A stretch of DNA of 64,000 bases from a virus. Of this stretch, positions 18,159 through 25,892 are shown in pieces. The stretch spans positions 1 to 64,000 of IMG/VR virus record IMGVR_UViG_3300047564_005433; one strand, 5' to 3'. The notes below the pieces were generated by a model, which saw only the letters and a program-made list of their open reading frames with translations, did no database searches and was not told the origin of the DNA. The position numbers and the translations under genes are program-made. The first letter of the stretch is position 1. Each line of letters begins with the position of its first letter.

Positions 18159-20213
18159 TTAGAACCAATCATCCTCGTCTTCCTTCACGGGAAGACTTTC
18201 ATTGGCTTGACATAGCACAAAGTCCTCAGCCGCTACGGGAATGGGGGCGAAAATTTCATCGTCTTTTTCATTTTCAACTTCCGTGAAAACTGGTTCTTCC
18301 TGAAAATCCAAGTCAGGCTCCACGTAGTCCCACGAATGGTAGAGGCGATCCCGCTCCCCATTGGGACCAACAATAAAGCTGCTGCTAATTAAGCCTTGCC
18401 GCCTGGCCACTTCCAGCATCTTGCCCGTGGAGCCAGTGTCAAAACTGCCAGAAAGCATTGCCACTTGTTGCTTGGTGAAGCGTTCAGTTTTGCGCATTTC
18501 CACGACGTTCACCACTTGATTCAACTCTTCCAGGGAGCCACCAACTGGTCCTGCATAGTGCCAACCATACGTGAGATTGTCGCGCTTGAGCACGTGCTTG
18601 CCCGTGAGGCCACTCCTGCTCTTCATCCACTCCAGCGTAAATTCATTTGGATCGAAGCTTTCAGAACGCGTGAGCTTCACCACTTCACTAACGTTGTCCA
18701 CAAAGCTTGTTGAGTCGCGCAGGCCTCCGCTTTTGTTGAGGTGGTGGAGAATGAGGATGGAGCAGCGATAAGTGTTGGCAAGATCACGCAGGCCGTAAAT
18801 AACGTCACCAGCGTTGCTCTTCACCATATCCACGTCCATGCCAGCAAGGCAAGCAGTGAGGCTATCAATCACCACAAACAGCGGACGTTCTTTCCTCACG
18901 TATTCTTCAAGCTGCCTCATGTGAGCAAACCGCCAGGTTTCCCAAAATTCAATGGTGCGAGGAGCAAGGGCAGTGTCTTGATAGCCAATAACGGAAAGCT
19001 TTTCGCTGGTATCAATGAGGGGCTCGTCACTTTGGCAAATGAGAGTGCGGCCCTTCATGCAACGCCTGCCGCTCCACTTTGTACCAAGACCAATATTGAG
19101 CGCCCAGTTATATGCCACTGTTGATTTGCCCGTGCCGCCTCCAGCAGCAAGCAATGTCACGCTTCCCAAGGGGATGATGCCAGCAATGAGCCATTCACGA
19201 GCTTTGTCAGCATTGGCAATAGAAAGTGCATCAATACTTTCAAGCTCTTCTCTGCCATAGATGCGTTCTTTTGCTTCGGCAATGATCTTCTCAACATTCT
19301 GTTGGCTCATCTTCACGCCACGTTGCTCTAGCCAATTACCAGTTTCGTAAGCAATGCGTGAATCATTGGCATAGAGGCCAACAAAATTTTCAATGGTGGA
19401 AATAATCTCCTCGTAAGCAGGCTTTCCGTCTTGCCCTTGATGGCGGCTTTTGGAAACAATGGAGGAGAGAAGATCGTCTTTAGAAGCGCCTTCCTCAATG
19501 TAATCGCCTAAGTCGTAGCCATTTCCAGAAGGAAGATTGTCCCATTCCCATGAACGAGGGTCTGCATAAAGCCAACTTGCCCCAGGATTATCACTGGCAA
19601 TTTCTGCCATGAAAGCAACGCCCTGCTCGTCACGATCAGGACAAAGGACAAGCTTTTTGTTGCGGAAGAGGCTTGAATAGTCACCGTTTGTGCGATATTG
19701 CTTGCTGCCACCGAGGAAAGTGATACAAGGAATATCAAGAGCCCACACTGCTTCGCACGTCAATTCGCCTTCGACAATAAAGATGGGAAGGCCAGTTTCG
19801 TCGCTTTTTGCTATTGCATCGTCGTAACGATAAGGAAGAACATTCGCCTTGATTTCCTTGAGCGCAGTTTTATGGCCCTTCTCATTTTTGTCAATAGTGG
19901 GAAAATCTTGCCAAATCTTTTTGCTGCCTGAAGTGTCGTCACGATGGACAATTACCACTTCCTTTCCATTGTTATTTTTGTAGACAAACGAATAGTTACC
20001 AGCGTCACGAGGGGGCTTCTCCCATCTGGTGAGCGGGGCTAAAGCATCGCGAATTTCAGCACGGTGAGCAGGGCTGGTGTCATGCCAGCAGTTGTATCCC
20101 CCGTTGTTCTTGTTGACAGTGAAATCATTCCCGCCGCATGCAGGGCATTGATACTTGCCTGGCTCGTTGCTTGGCTCCAGTTGTTCGAGGTGATCGAGGA
20201 TGGAGAAGGTCAT
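18159..20213 (-). CDS. Bifunctional primase-helicase (zinc ribbon, TOPRIM, RecA-like helicase)
   Basis: The 684-residue protein has an N-terminal zinc ribbon (CPACGGNDF and NGGYNCWHD, residues 22-45), a TOPRIM domain near residues 155-215 (IFIVEGELTCEAVWAL, then KKLVLCPDRDEQG) and a RecA-like ATPase near 355-530 with Walker A GGTGKST, Walker B LFVVIDSL and the sensor ILILHHLNKSGG. The order matches phage primase-helicase proteins of the RepA/AAA_25 type that prime and unwind at the fork. It is divergent from the plus-strand recombination genes and separated by a 143-base promoter region. After the stop there is a GC hairpin (about 18118-18143) without a T-run. The ATPase family call is firm; primase activity is inferred. 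Confidence 0.88.
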   Translation of the reverse strand: MTFSILDHLEQLEPSNEPGKYQCPACGGNDFTVNKNNGGYNCWHDTSPAHRAEIRDALAPLTRWEKPPRDAGNYSFVYKNNNGKEVVIVHRDDTSGSKKIWQDFPTIDKNEKGHKTALKEIKANVLPYRYDDAIAKSDETGLPIFIVEGELTCEAVWALDIPCITFLGGSKQYRTNGDYSSLFRNKKLVLCPDRDEQGVAFMAEIASDNPGASWLYADPRSWEWDNLPSGNGYDLGDYIEEGASKDDLLSSIVSKSRHQGQDGKPAYEEIISTIENFVGLYANDSRIAYETGNWLEQRGVKMSQQNVEKIIAEAKERIYGREELESIDALSIANADKAREWLIAGIIPLGSVTLLAAGGGTGKSTVAYNWALNIGLGTKWSGRRCMKGRTLICQSDEPLIDTSEKLSVIGYQDTALAPRTIEFWETWRFAHMRQLEEYVRKERPLFVVIDSLTACLAGMDVDMVKSNAGDVIYGLRDLANTYRCSILILHHLNKSGGLRDSTSFVDNVSEVVKLTRSESFDPNEFTLEWMKSRSGLTGKHVLKRDNLTYGWHYAGPVGGSLEELNQVVNVVEMRKTERFTKQQVAMLSGSFDTGSTGKMLEVARRQGLISSSFIVGPNGERDRLYHSWDYVEPDLDFQEEPVFTEVENEKDDEIFAPIPVAAEDFVLCQANESLPVKEDEDDWF

Positions 20214-20302
20214 GGGGGAAGGTGAGATGAAAGTGTTCTAGCACCAGAATCCTGCCGCTGCAAGGCTTTCACAATTCTTAACGCGCTCTTCAGTCCCAAG
20301 CC

Positions 20303-20330
20303 TTGACCTCCTGGCCATAACGGCTATATT
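20303..20330 (+). promoter_or_regulatory. Sigma70-type promoter for the plus-strand recombination operon
   Basis: TTGACC (20303-20308), a 16-base spacer and TATATT (20325-20330) lie 26 bases before the first ATG of the plus-strand operon. This is the best -35/-10 pair I found in the window. Confidence 0.6.
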
Positions 20331-20356
20331 GGCCATGTCCCTCGCAAGGCAAAACC

Positions 20357-20431
20357 ATGGAGCTTTGGCTGGCCGCCATTATCGGCTTCAGCATTGGCTA
20401 CCTTCTCGGCCCTTTGTTTTATGACCATTGA
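20357..20431 (+). CDS. Tiny membrane peptide
   Basis: A 24-residue frame (MELWLAAIIGFSIGYLLGPL...) forms one hydrophobic helix. It begins in the AAAACC context, right after the promoter at 20303-20330, and overlaps the next gene by 11 bases. It may be a real small membrane protein or a leader. Confidence 0.35.
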   Translation: MELWLAAIIGFSIGYLLGPLFYDH

Positions 20432-20663
20432 TCACGGCGAACCGAAGAAGAGTCGCCACTTCACCCTCACTGACACCGCCTACTCTCATTTGAAGGATAT
20501 TGCCCATGAAGCACGACTGAGCCTCAGCGAGACTGTCGAACGTCTCATCCGCACCACTTCTCCATGGGAAGGAAATGCAGTGCTTTCTGACGGTGCATTC
20601 TCCTTGGTAGAAGACCATTCCATTGTTTCTGAAATTGAGGATTATGAAGGTTTCTCAGCTTAA
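20421..20663 (+). CDS. Ribbon-helix-helix-like DNA-binding protein
   Basis: The 80-residue protein (MTIDHGEPKKSRHFTLTDTAY...) contains SRHFTLTDTAYSHLKDIA followed by LSLSETVERLIRTT: one strand and two helices, the arrangement of Arc/MetJ-type repressors. The C-terminal third is acidic. As the first substantial gene of the operon behind the 20303 promoter, it could autoregulate. ATG at 20421 is taken as start. Confidence 0.6.
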   Translation: MTIDHGEPKKSRHFTLTDTAYSHLKDIAHEARLSLSETVERLIRTTSPWEGNAVLSDGAFSLVEDHSIVSEIEDYEGFSA

Positions 20664-20919
20664 GCTTGCTTGCGAAGAGTTTCTTCTGGAATTTCCCGAC
20701 ACAGAAGTGAAGCTTCTCTGGGAAGAAGGCGTTCTCACTGAGAATTACGATCCCGAATGTTTAGAAGAGCCCACTGACGTGAGGATCATCAGCGACTGGC
20801 CGCTTCCTGGTGAAAGCCTAGTCAATAAAGCTGAAAATCCTGAGAAGATGTTTGTCATCATGTATGGCGAATATCAGCCTTCAGGCTTTGGCTACAAAGC
20901 AGTTGCTTGTCTTGATTGA
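20644..20919 (+). CDS. Small acidic protein of unknown function
   Basis: 91 residues (MKVSQLKLACEEFLLEFPDTEVKLLWEEG...), strongly acidic with a beta-rich end (KMFVIMYGEYQPSGFGYK). It overlaps its upstream neighbour by 20 bases and its stop touches the next ATG. Not recognised; the style suggests a structural adaptor for the neighbouring proteins. Confidence 0.55.
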   Translation: MKVSQLKLACEEFLLEFPDTEVKLLWEEGVLTENYDPECLEEPTDVRIISDWPLPGESLVNKAENPEKMFVIMYGEYQPSGFGYKAVACLD

Positions 20920-21107
20920 TGGAAACGCCCAATCTCACCACCTCCGAGTTTTATGCTCGCATGAAGCAAATGGATCTTGATGTGATTGATTGCCTTGATT
21001 CTTTCCTTTTGGATACTGGCGTAGGCGTTGCTGGGCTGCGTCTTTCGTTCAGCAAAGAAAGCGAAGAATATCTTCTTGATTGGCACTTCGTTTTTCCTGA
21101 AGAATGA
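20919..21107 (+). CDS. Small protein of unknown function
   Basis: 62 residues (METPNLTTSEFYARMKQMDLD...). The end (SEEYLLDWHFVFPEE) is acidic and aromatic. It overlaps the annealing-protein gene by four bases (ATGA). Not recognised. Confidence 0.5.
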   Translation: METPNLTTSEFYARMKQMDLDVIDCLDSFLLDTGVGVAGLRLSFSKESEEYLLDWHFVFPEE

Positions 21108-22042
21108 ACCACACTATCCTCACCTACTCCCCCTCCGACTTTTTCAGCATGGAAGACTCCGCAAAACAAGCAATGATGGACCGTTACAACGGCGTCTTCT
21201 CCCCCCTAGAGATCAGCGCTGAAGCTTTTAAGGCTGCTTACGACACACCTGACATTGGCCCCCACATTGAAAAGGACTACAAAGGCCTCTCCTATCTGTC
21301 GTGGCCGTTTGCCTTTCGCTATCTGAAGGAGCATTTCCCGACGTTGTTTGTAGCGTTTGAAGAGAAGACCATTGGCTGGCCCGTATTTGGCGAGCCTGGC
21401 GCCTTCATCCTTCGCCCCTATCTCACTGATGGAATCAAGCGCACGCCTGCGCTGGTGTTCCCCATCATGGACCGCAAGCACAATTCCATTCAACAGCTCG
21501 ATGGTCGTGCAATTAGCGACAACATCCAACGTGCCAGTGTCAAAGCCATCGCTACGTTCACGGGCCTTGGTCTTCGGCTCTATGCCGGAGAGGACATTCC
21601 TAAGGAGGAAGCGCCAAAGCTGCAGCAGGACACGCTCAAGACGCCTGCACGCACGAAGAGTGCCGCTAAGGAAAGCACTGCTGCTTCTGGAAGCGAGGGG
21701 CCTGTTGCCGCCGCTGATACAGGGTCCGCTGAACCCTTCGATGCAAAGGCAGCTCTTACGGCAGTGTGCAAAGCCAATCCTTTGAACTATGTCGACGAAA
21801 AAGCTTCTATGGCTGCAGGTAAAGCTGCTCTTGAAAGTATTGGACTTGCTCGCGCCACAGAAATCAAAAGCTGGCAAGCCTTCGGAAACGTCGTCGCAGC
21901 AATGATGACACTATGGGCTAAGCAAGAGCAAATTGTCATCAGCAAAGCTGAAATGACAGAAGAAATCAATGCCGTGCGTGGCCTTGAAGACACCAGTGCC
22001 ATTATTGAGGGGATGAAGGCTTTCGTGGCAAAAAAGAAATAG
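21104..22042 (+). CDS. Sak-type single-strand annealing protein (DUF1071)
   Basis: The 312-residue protein has the DUF1071/Sak core in residues 60-170: KGLSYLSWPFAFRYLKEHFP, then GRAISDNIQRASVKAIATFTGLGLRLY. These proteins bind single-stranded DNA and anneal complementary strands during phage recombination and replication restart. The region after residue 180 (SAAKESTAASGSEGP) is low-complexity, and the last 100 residues form a separate helical segment. It lies upstream of an exonuclease and SSB-like genes, the usual recombination partners. A hairpin with a short T-run follows. Confidence 0.85.
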   Translation: MNHTILTYSPSDFFSMEDSAKQAMMDRYNGVFSPLEISAEAFKAAYDTPDIGPHIEKDYKGLSYLSWPFAFRYLKEHFPTLFVAFEEKTIGWPVFGEPGAFILRPYLTDGIKRTPALVFPIMDRKHNSIQQLDGRAISDNIQRASVKAIATFTGLGLRLYAGEDIPKEEAPKLQQDTLKTPARTKSAAKESTAASGSEGPVAAADTGSAEPFDAKAALTAVCKANPLNYVDEKASMAAGKAALESIGLARATEIKSWQAFGNVVAAMMTLWAKQEQIVISKAEMTEEINAVRGLEDTSAIIEGMKAFVAKKK

Positions 22043-22052
22043 ACCTAGCGGC

Positions 22053-22074
22053 GGCCCGCCTAGCGCGGGCCTTT
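22053..22074 (+). terminator. Hairpin after the annealing-protein gene
   Basis: GGCCCGC-CTAGC-GCGGGCC then TTTG. The short T-run suggests partial read-through into the downstream operon genes. Confidence 0.5.
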
Positions 22075-22093
22075 GCTGGCACTGTTTGCATTG

Positions 22094-22234
22094 ATGATGA
22101 CTTTCTTCCCATTGTTGAGCTTCCTCCCAAGCTATTTAGCTGATGATCCTCTTGGCTTGTTTCTTCTCGTTACTTTCACATGCTTGATCCTTGCTCTGTC
22201 AATCCTCGCCATCCTTTCGTTGATAGTCCCATGA
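22094..22234 (+). CDS. Small membrane protein
   Basis: 46 residues (MMTFFPLLSFLPSYLADDPLGL...) with two hydrophobic segments (FFPLLSFLP and FLLVTFTCLILALSILAIL). It overlaps the next gene as ATGA, which supports expression. A role in the envelope or as a small accessory is possible; not recognised. Confidence 0.5.
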   Translation: MMTFFPLLSFLPSYLADDPLGLFLLVTFTCLILALSILAILSLIVP

Positions 22235-22449
22235 GCCGCTTCACTTTTCTGAATGAAGATGGAGAAACCAAGATCTCCCATTCATTCCATAACATTTGCT
22301 GTCCAGAAATTATGCACAATTTCAAGGACTTCCTTCTTGGTTGCGGCTTTCTTGAAAGCACAGTAATTGAGGCCATGTATGGAGTGATTGAAGAATACGA
22401 AAGCCTCCATCCTCAAAAGGATAATGGAAAATCATCGTCAATTGATTGA
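22231..22449 (+). CDS. Small protein of unknown function
   Basis: 72 residues (MSRFTFLNEDGETKISHSF...), with KDFLLGCGFLESTVIEAMYG and an acidic end (SLHPQKDNGKSSSID). ATGA overlap with the membrane peptide. Not recognised. Confidence 0.5.
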   Translation: MSRFTFLNEDGETKISHSFHNICCPEIMHNFKDFLLGCGFLESTVIEAMYGVIEEYESLHPQKDNGKSSSID

Positions 22450-22744
22450 TGCTTGCCATGAAGCATTCTGGAGCTTTCCTGAAGATACGCTTAGCAGTGA
22501 TCGTCGCATTGCTGCATTGCTCAAGGCTATTGCTGACTTTCCTCTGGCTGATCGAACTTTTCTTTCTCAAACTGCACACCGTATTCTCATGGCCGATATT
22601 GGCAAGTGCTCGGGCGATGGATGTCCTGTCAAGGAAAACTGTTGGCGTTATTTGGCGCCTGCTTCCGATTGGCAGAGCTATTTCGCTCCGCCTCCATTCA
22701 CGGAGGAAGGCTGCGACTACTTCTGGGACGTGAACGAGAAATGA
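22424..22744 (+). CDS. Protein with Cys pairs, unknown function
   Basis: 106 residues (MENHRQLIDACHEAFWSFPEDTL...). A segment GKCSGDGCPVKENCWRYLAP carries four Cys and may bind metal. The ATG follows AAAGGATA, a fair Shine-Dalgarno. It overlaps its neighbours by 26 bases (5') and is followed by the exonuclease. Not recognised. Confidence 0.55.
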   Translation: MENHRQLIDACHEAFWSFPEDTLSSDRRIAALLKAIADFPLADRTFLSQTAHRILMADIGKCSGDGCPVKENCWRYLAPASDWQSYFAPPPFTEEGCDYFWDVNEK

Positions 22745-22747
22745 GCA

Positions 22748-23548
22748 GTGGCCTGTTACGATCTATGCCTAGCCTCCCTTCAAATGCAAGCATTTCCCCG
22801 TTACGAACCGAACCGGCTCCAAATTCAAAAGAAGCGTTATTATCATTTGAACGGTTTTCCAAATGTTCCCGAAGGGTATGTTTTGCCCTCTGTGACAACT
22901 ATTGCGAGCGCGTGTTCAGCGCCTGGCAAGATTGCAGCGCTAATGAACTGGCGAAAAAAGGTGGGCAATGAAGAAGCTAATCGTCGCACTCGTAATGCTG
23001 TGGATCGAGGCAATTGGCTTCACGGTGTTCTAGAAGATTTCTGGAATGGTGAAGACATTCAAGAGCATCTTGATTCTCACGAAAACTACGTGCCTTATTT
23101 TGAGAGCATTGTTGGTTTTCTTGAGCGCGTTGATAGTCCATTGCTCGTCGAAAGTGCCATTGCCTGGTACGATCCTGCGCAAGAAATTGGCTATTCAGGC
23201 ACCTTTGATATGCTCGCCAAAATGAACAGCGGGCAATATGCCCTGCTTGATTGGAAGACAAGCTATAAAGAGAAGCCTGATACACAGCTAGCCGACTATC
23301 GCATGCAGCTTGGTGCCTACGTTCAGGCCATTGAGCAGATGTATGACATTGAAGTTAATGAAGCACATTGTGCCATTGCCATCCACGATCCTGATACTGG
23401 CCATTCCCAAGAAGCGCAAATCGTGAGTCTCTCAGCGGGGGAGCTTGCCATGCAGGCGGGCATCATGGTGCAGAAGGTGCAGCAGTTCTTCTTCGAGCAT
23501 TACCCAGGCGGACGCCCCTTAATGATTTCTATGGACCGAGGAGCTTAA
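22748..23548 (+). CDS. PD-(D/E)XK exonuclease (Cas4/RecB-like)
   Basis: The 266-residue protein carries the PD-(D/E)XK signature in order: an early Glu (LVESAIAWYDPAQEIGYSG), Asp in GTFDMLAKM, the LLDWKTS motif with Glu/Asp and Lys replaced by D-W-K, and YRMQLGAYVQA. Such nucleases resect DNA ends for annealing proteins, as encoded upstream. The last eight residues (MISMDRGA) are duplicated at DNA level beyond the next gene. The start may be GTG at 22748 or the ATG at 22784 (MQAFPRYEP); neither has a strong ribosome-binding site. Confidence 0.8.
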   Translation: MACYDLCLASLQMQAFPRYEPNRLQIQKKRYYHLNGFPNVPEGYVLPSVTTIASACSAPGKIAALMNWRKKVGNEEANRRTRNAVDRGNWLHGVLEDFWNGEDIQEHLDSHENYVPYFESIVGFLERVDSPLLVESAIAWYDPAQEIGYSGTFDMLAKMNSGQYALLDWKTSYKEKPDTQLADYRMQLGAYVQAIEQMYDIEVNEAHCAIAIHDPDTGHSQEAQIVSLSAGELAMQAGIMVQKVQQFFFEHYPGGRPLMISMDRGA

Positions 23549-23549
23549 C
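23525..23549. repeat. 25-bp direct repeat, left copy
   Basis: ATTTCTATGGACCGAGG-A-GCTT-A-AC; codes for the end of the exonuclease. Right copy at 24516-24540 with two mismatches. The two copies bracket the NDT-HNH fusion gene (period 991 bp). Confidence 0.85.
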
Positions 23550-23550
23550 G

Positions 23551-24513
23551 ATGGCTATTGAACACACGTTTAACTCAGTACAGCAGCGCAATCTCATCGA
23601 ACCACTTGCCGTTTATTTTGCTGGCAAAGTTCGGAAAGGAATGCAAGATTACAGGGCAATCCTGTTCCACGACGACAGGATAATGTCACGAGTTGTAAAG
23701 AGCGAACTGAAAATCTTTAACCAGCTTCCCAGGGAGTGCCCGGCAGGGACCGTTATTTATGCGGGACCGAGCGCTTTATCTTGCGACCATGGATGCTGGC
23801 ACGACAAGAAATACGAGATTGGCGCAAATCATGGCATAGTTAATCCCTGGGGGCCGCGTAAAGATTTATCTTTTCCCGATGGAGGATCAATCCATGTTGG
23901 ACGCGAATGGTTATCCTACTTTCAGCAAAAAACTGACTGTCCCAACGGAAGCAACGGGCTCTCAAAAGCACAAGCTGTAGAACGTTGCTTGTATCAAATT
24001 AGGATGTGCGATGCTCTTTACGCATACATAGATGAACTCGATTGTTATGGTACTATTTCCGAAATTGGCTACGCATATGCACTGGGAATTCCAATTTACA
24101 TTGTCTTTGACGACAAACTAAAGAATGCTTGTGATGAATACGAAGATTCGGGCGGACATGGAAAATACCAAGTTGCACGCAATGATTTTTGGTTTATTGC
24201 AGAAATGGCCACACAATGCGCGTGGGGGAAGCCATGGGAATTAATACATGAGATTGCGTTTTCAAGGCAAAAAGATAGTAAATTCTCAAAAGCAAAAAGG
24301 GTTGGAATTAGGCCTAAAGATCGAGTGGTAGTACTTGTTCGCGATCAATACACTTGCCAGATGTGTGGTGTATCCAGGGCAGACGGAGCAGTTCTTGAGA
24401 TTGATCACATTCATCCAGTATCCAAAGGTGGCACTAACACTCTTTCGAATTTGCAAGTACTATGCCGCGAGTGCAACGCTGGCAAAAGCGACCACGTTTT
24501 ACCCATGCCTTAA
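23551..24513 (+). CDS. Nucleoside 2-deoxyribosyltransferase-like domain fused to an HNH nuclease
   Basis: The 320-residue protein has an N-terminal half with NDT features: VIYAGPSAL, DALYAYIDELDCYG, TISEIGYAYALGIPIYIVFDD, with the conserved Glu of SEIGYA that acts as nucleophile in NDT enzymes. The C-terminal 60 residues are a complete HNH nuclease: YTCQMCG, EIDHIHPVSKGGTN, NLQVLCRECN. NDTs exchange or remove bases from deoxynucleosides; HNH nucleases cut DNA. The pair in one chain could modify or recognise a nucleotide pool and cut DNA. The gene is bracketed by 25-bp repeats, so it looks like an inserted unit. A homing endonuclease that picked up an NDT domain, or a defence-type effector, are the main alternatives. 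Confidence 0.75.
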   Translation: MAIEHTFNSVQQRNLIEPLAVYFAGKVRKGMQDYRAILFHDDRIMSRVVKSELKIFNQLPRECPAGTVIYAGPSALSCDHGCWHDKKYEIGANHGIVNPWGPRKDLSFPDGGSIHVGREWLSYFQQKTDCPNGSNGLSKAQAVERCLYQIRMCDALYAYIDELDCYGTISEIGYAYALGIPIYIVFDDKLKNACDEYEDSGGHGKYQVARNDFWFIAEMATQCAWGKPWELIHEIAFSRQKDSKFSKAKRVGIRPKDRVVVLVRDQYTCQMCGVSRADGAVLEIDHIHPVSKGGTNTLSNLQVLCRECNAGKSDHVLPMP

Positions 24514-24515
24514 CA

Positions 24516-24540
24516 ATTTCTATGGACCGAGGCGCTTGAC
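24516..24540. repeat. 25-bp direct repeat, right copy
   Basis: Second copy of the sequence at 23525-23549; if translated in the same frame it would again spell ISMDRGA and a stop. Confidence 0.85.
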
Positions 24541-24611
24541 CTCTGTCCACGCTGGCGTTATGCTGGCAATGCCCTTCCAGGGCCAACCACTCTCCTTTTG
24601 AGGAACACTAC

Positions 24612-24884
24612 ATGCCCTCTGGCAATCTGCCCGTATTCAGCGGCACCATTGATCTCACTTCCGACATTCTGAACGCTGCCAAAAAGCAAGGCCCCAACGA
24701 TCAAGGAAACTATTCCTTCCGCGTGGCCCTGTGGAACAATGACAAGCGTGATAAGGACACTGCCCCTCATTACAAAGGGCAAGTGACTGTCAACAAAATG
24801 CAGGACTCTCCCAAGGCCTATTCCAGCTTCTGGCGCAATGAAGAAGCAGGCAGCAGCTCTGGCTCTTCAGACGATCTGTTCTGA
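24612..24884 (+). CDS. SSB-like protein with acidic C-terminal tip
   Basis: The 90-residue protein (MPSGNLPVFSGTIDLTSDIL...) has beta-strand segments (NYSFRVALWNND, YKGQVTVNKM) consistent with a small OB-fold and ends in a Ser/Gly-rich linker plus SSDDLF, similar to the acidic tip of SSB that docks partner proteins. It would coat single-stranded DNA for the annealing protein and exonuclease encoded upstream. Shine-Dalgarno TGAGGAA precedes the ATG. Followed by a strong terminator at 24907. The fold call is inference. Confidence 0.6.
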   Translation: MPSGNLPVFSGTIDLTSDILNAAKKQGPNDQGNYSFRVALWNNDKRDKDTAPHYKGQVTVNKMQDSPKAYSSFWRNEEAGSSSGSSDDLF

Positions 24885-24906
24885 ACTTCGTTTCCATTGT
24901 TCATGA

Positions 24907-24929
24907 GGGCGCTAATGCGCCCTTTTCTT
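24907..24929 (+). terminator. Strong plus-strand terminator
   Basis: GGGCGC-TAAT-GCGCCC followed by TTTTCTTTTC, between the SSB-like and the Dcd-like genes. Confidence 0.75.
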
Positions 24930-24941
24930 TTCTTCAAAACC

Positions 24942-25526
24942 ATGCTTCTGAATGACAAGGAAATCAGCATTCTTGCTGAAAATGATATTATTTTTCCTTT
25001 CGTCGCGGAGAAAACCAGAGAGCTTCCCAATGGAACAAAAGCCCTCTCATACGGACTGAGCCATGCCGGATACGATCTCAGGCTCTCGCCAAGGGGCTTT
25101 ATGGTCATCAACAACAACAACCCCGTGGAGGCCCTGGACGTTAAGAGCTTCAATAAGGAGCTGATGTATGAGGCTTCTCCCGTCGAAGAAAATGGCTCTA
25201 CGTTCTTCGTGCTGCCCCCGTTCTCCTACGCTCTTGGCGTGAGTGTGGAATTGCTGACAATGCCGTCTAACATCATGGGGATCACAGACGGCAAAAGCAC
25301 GTATGCCCGGCAAGGCACCATCATTAACGTTACGCCAATTGAGCCTGGCTGGTCTGGTCATCTCACTATTTGTATTGTCAATCCCTTGGCTTTTCCCGTT
25401 CGTATTTATGCCAACGAAGGGATCGTGCAAGTCATGTTCGCTCGCCTCTCCAGTGCAGCAGATCAGGATTATGGACAAGGCAAATATCAAAACCAAGGCG
25501 CTAACGTAGCATTTGCTGCCGTCTGA
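24942..25526 (+). CDS. dCTP-deaminase-like protein without the catalytic glutamate
   Basis: The 194-residue protein has the trimeric dUTPase/dCTP-deaminase fold signature: GYDLRLSPRGFMV near residue 45, LPPFSYALG, then GKSTYARQGTIINVTP with IEPGWSGHLT and IYANEGIVQV. Dcd converts dCTP to dUTP to feed thymidylate synthesis; ThyX lies downstream. In Dcd the active-site Glu lies in a T-L-E-[LI]-[SYF]-N motif right after G-H-[LIV]; here that place reads T-I-C-I-V-N. The general base is therefore Cys or absent. The protein may be inactive, regulatory, or use another base. Start ATG at 24942; the upstream frame starts inside the terminator. Confidence 0.75.
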   Translation: MLLNDKEISILAENDIIFPFVAEKTRELPNGTKALSYGLSHAGYDLRLSPRGFMVINNNNPVEALDVKSFNKELMYEASPVEENGSTFFVLPPFSYALGVSVELLTMPSNIMGITDGKSTYARQGTIINVTPIEPGWSGHLTICIVNPLAFPVRIYANEGIVQVMFARLSSAADQDYGQGKYQNQGANVAFAAV

Positions 25527-25529
25527 TTA

Positions 25530-25892
25530 GTGAGTGCTCTTGAAGACCAGTTTCTCGGACTGTGGCAAGCTAATTTTCCCGATCTTCCATTGATCAGAGA
25601 ATTTAGCGACGTGCCAACATGGGAAGCTGATTTTCAAGAGCGCTATGCAAAAAGCAAGCGATCAAAGCGCTATAGGGCAGACTTCGCTCATCTGCCCTCA
25701 CAAAGCCTCATCGAAATTCAAGGGGGCACATTCAGTAGGGGCCGGCACGTAACCGGCTCTGGCTACGAGCGTGATGCCCGCAAATTTAATCTTGCCACCA
25801 TTGGTGGCTGGAAAGTGTTCCTTCTTACCACCCAAACGGCCAAGGAAACTTTTTGGCTTGAGCGGATTGCTGCTTCATTGCGAACTGCGTAA
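25530..25892 (+). CDS. PD-(D/E)XK-type endonuclease (VRR-NUC/DUF559-like)
   Basis: The 120-residue protein (MSALEDQFLGLWQANFP...) shows KRYRADFAHL, then LIEIQGGTFSRGRHV and GYERDARKFN. The DF, then EIQGG arrangement resembles a restriction-endonuclease fold in which Asp and Glu bind metal; the Gln in place of Lys is a known variation in small phage resolvase-like proteins. It may resolve or nick branched DNA in the recombination operon. GTG start, three bases after the Dcd-like gene. The converging gene at 25825 overlaps its 3' end by 68 bases. Confidence 0.6.
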   Translation: MSALEDQFLGLWQANFPDLPLIREFSDVPTWEADFQERYAKSKRSKRYRADFAHLPSQSLIEIQGGTFSRGRHVTGSGYERDARKFNLATIGGWKVFLLTTQTAKETFWLERIAASLRTA

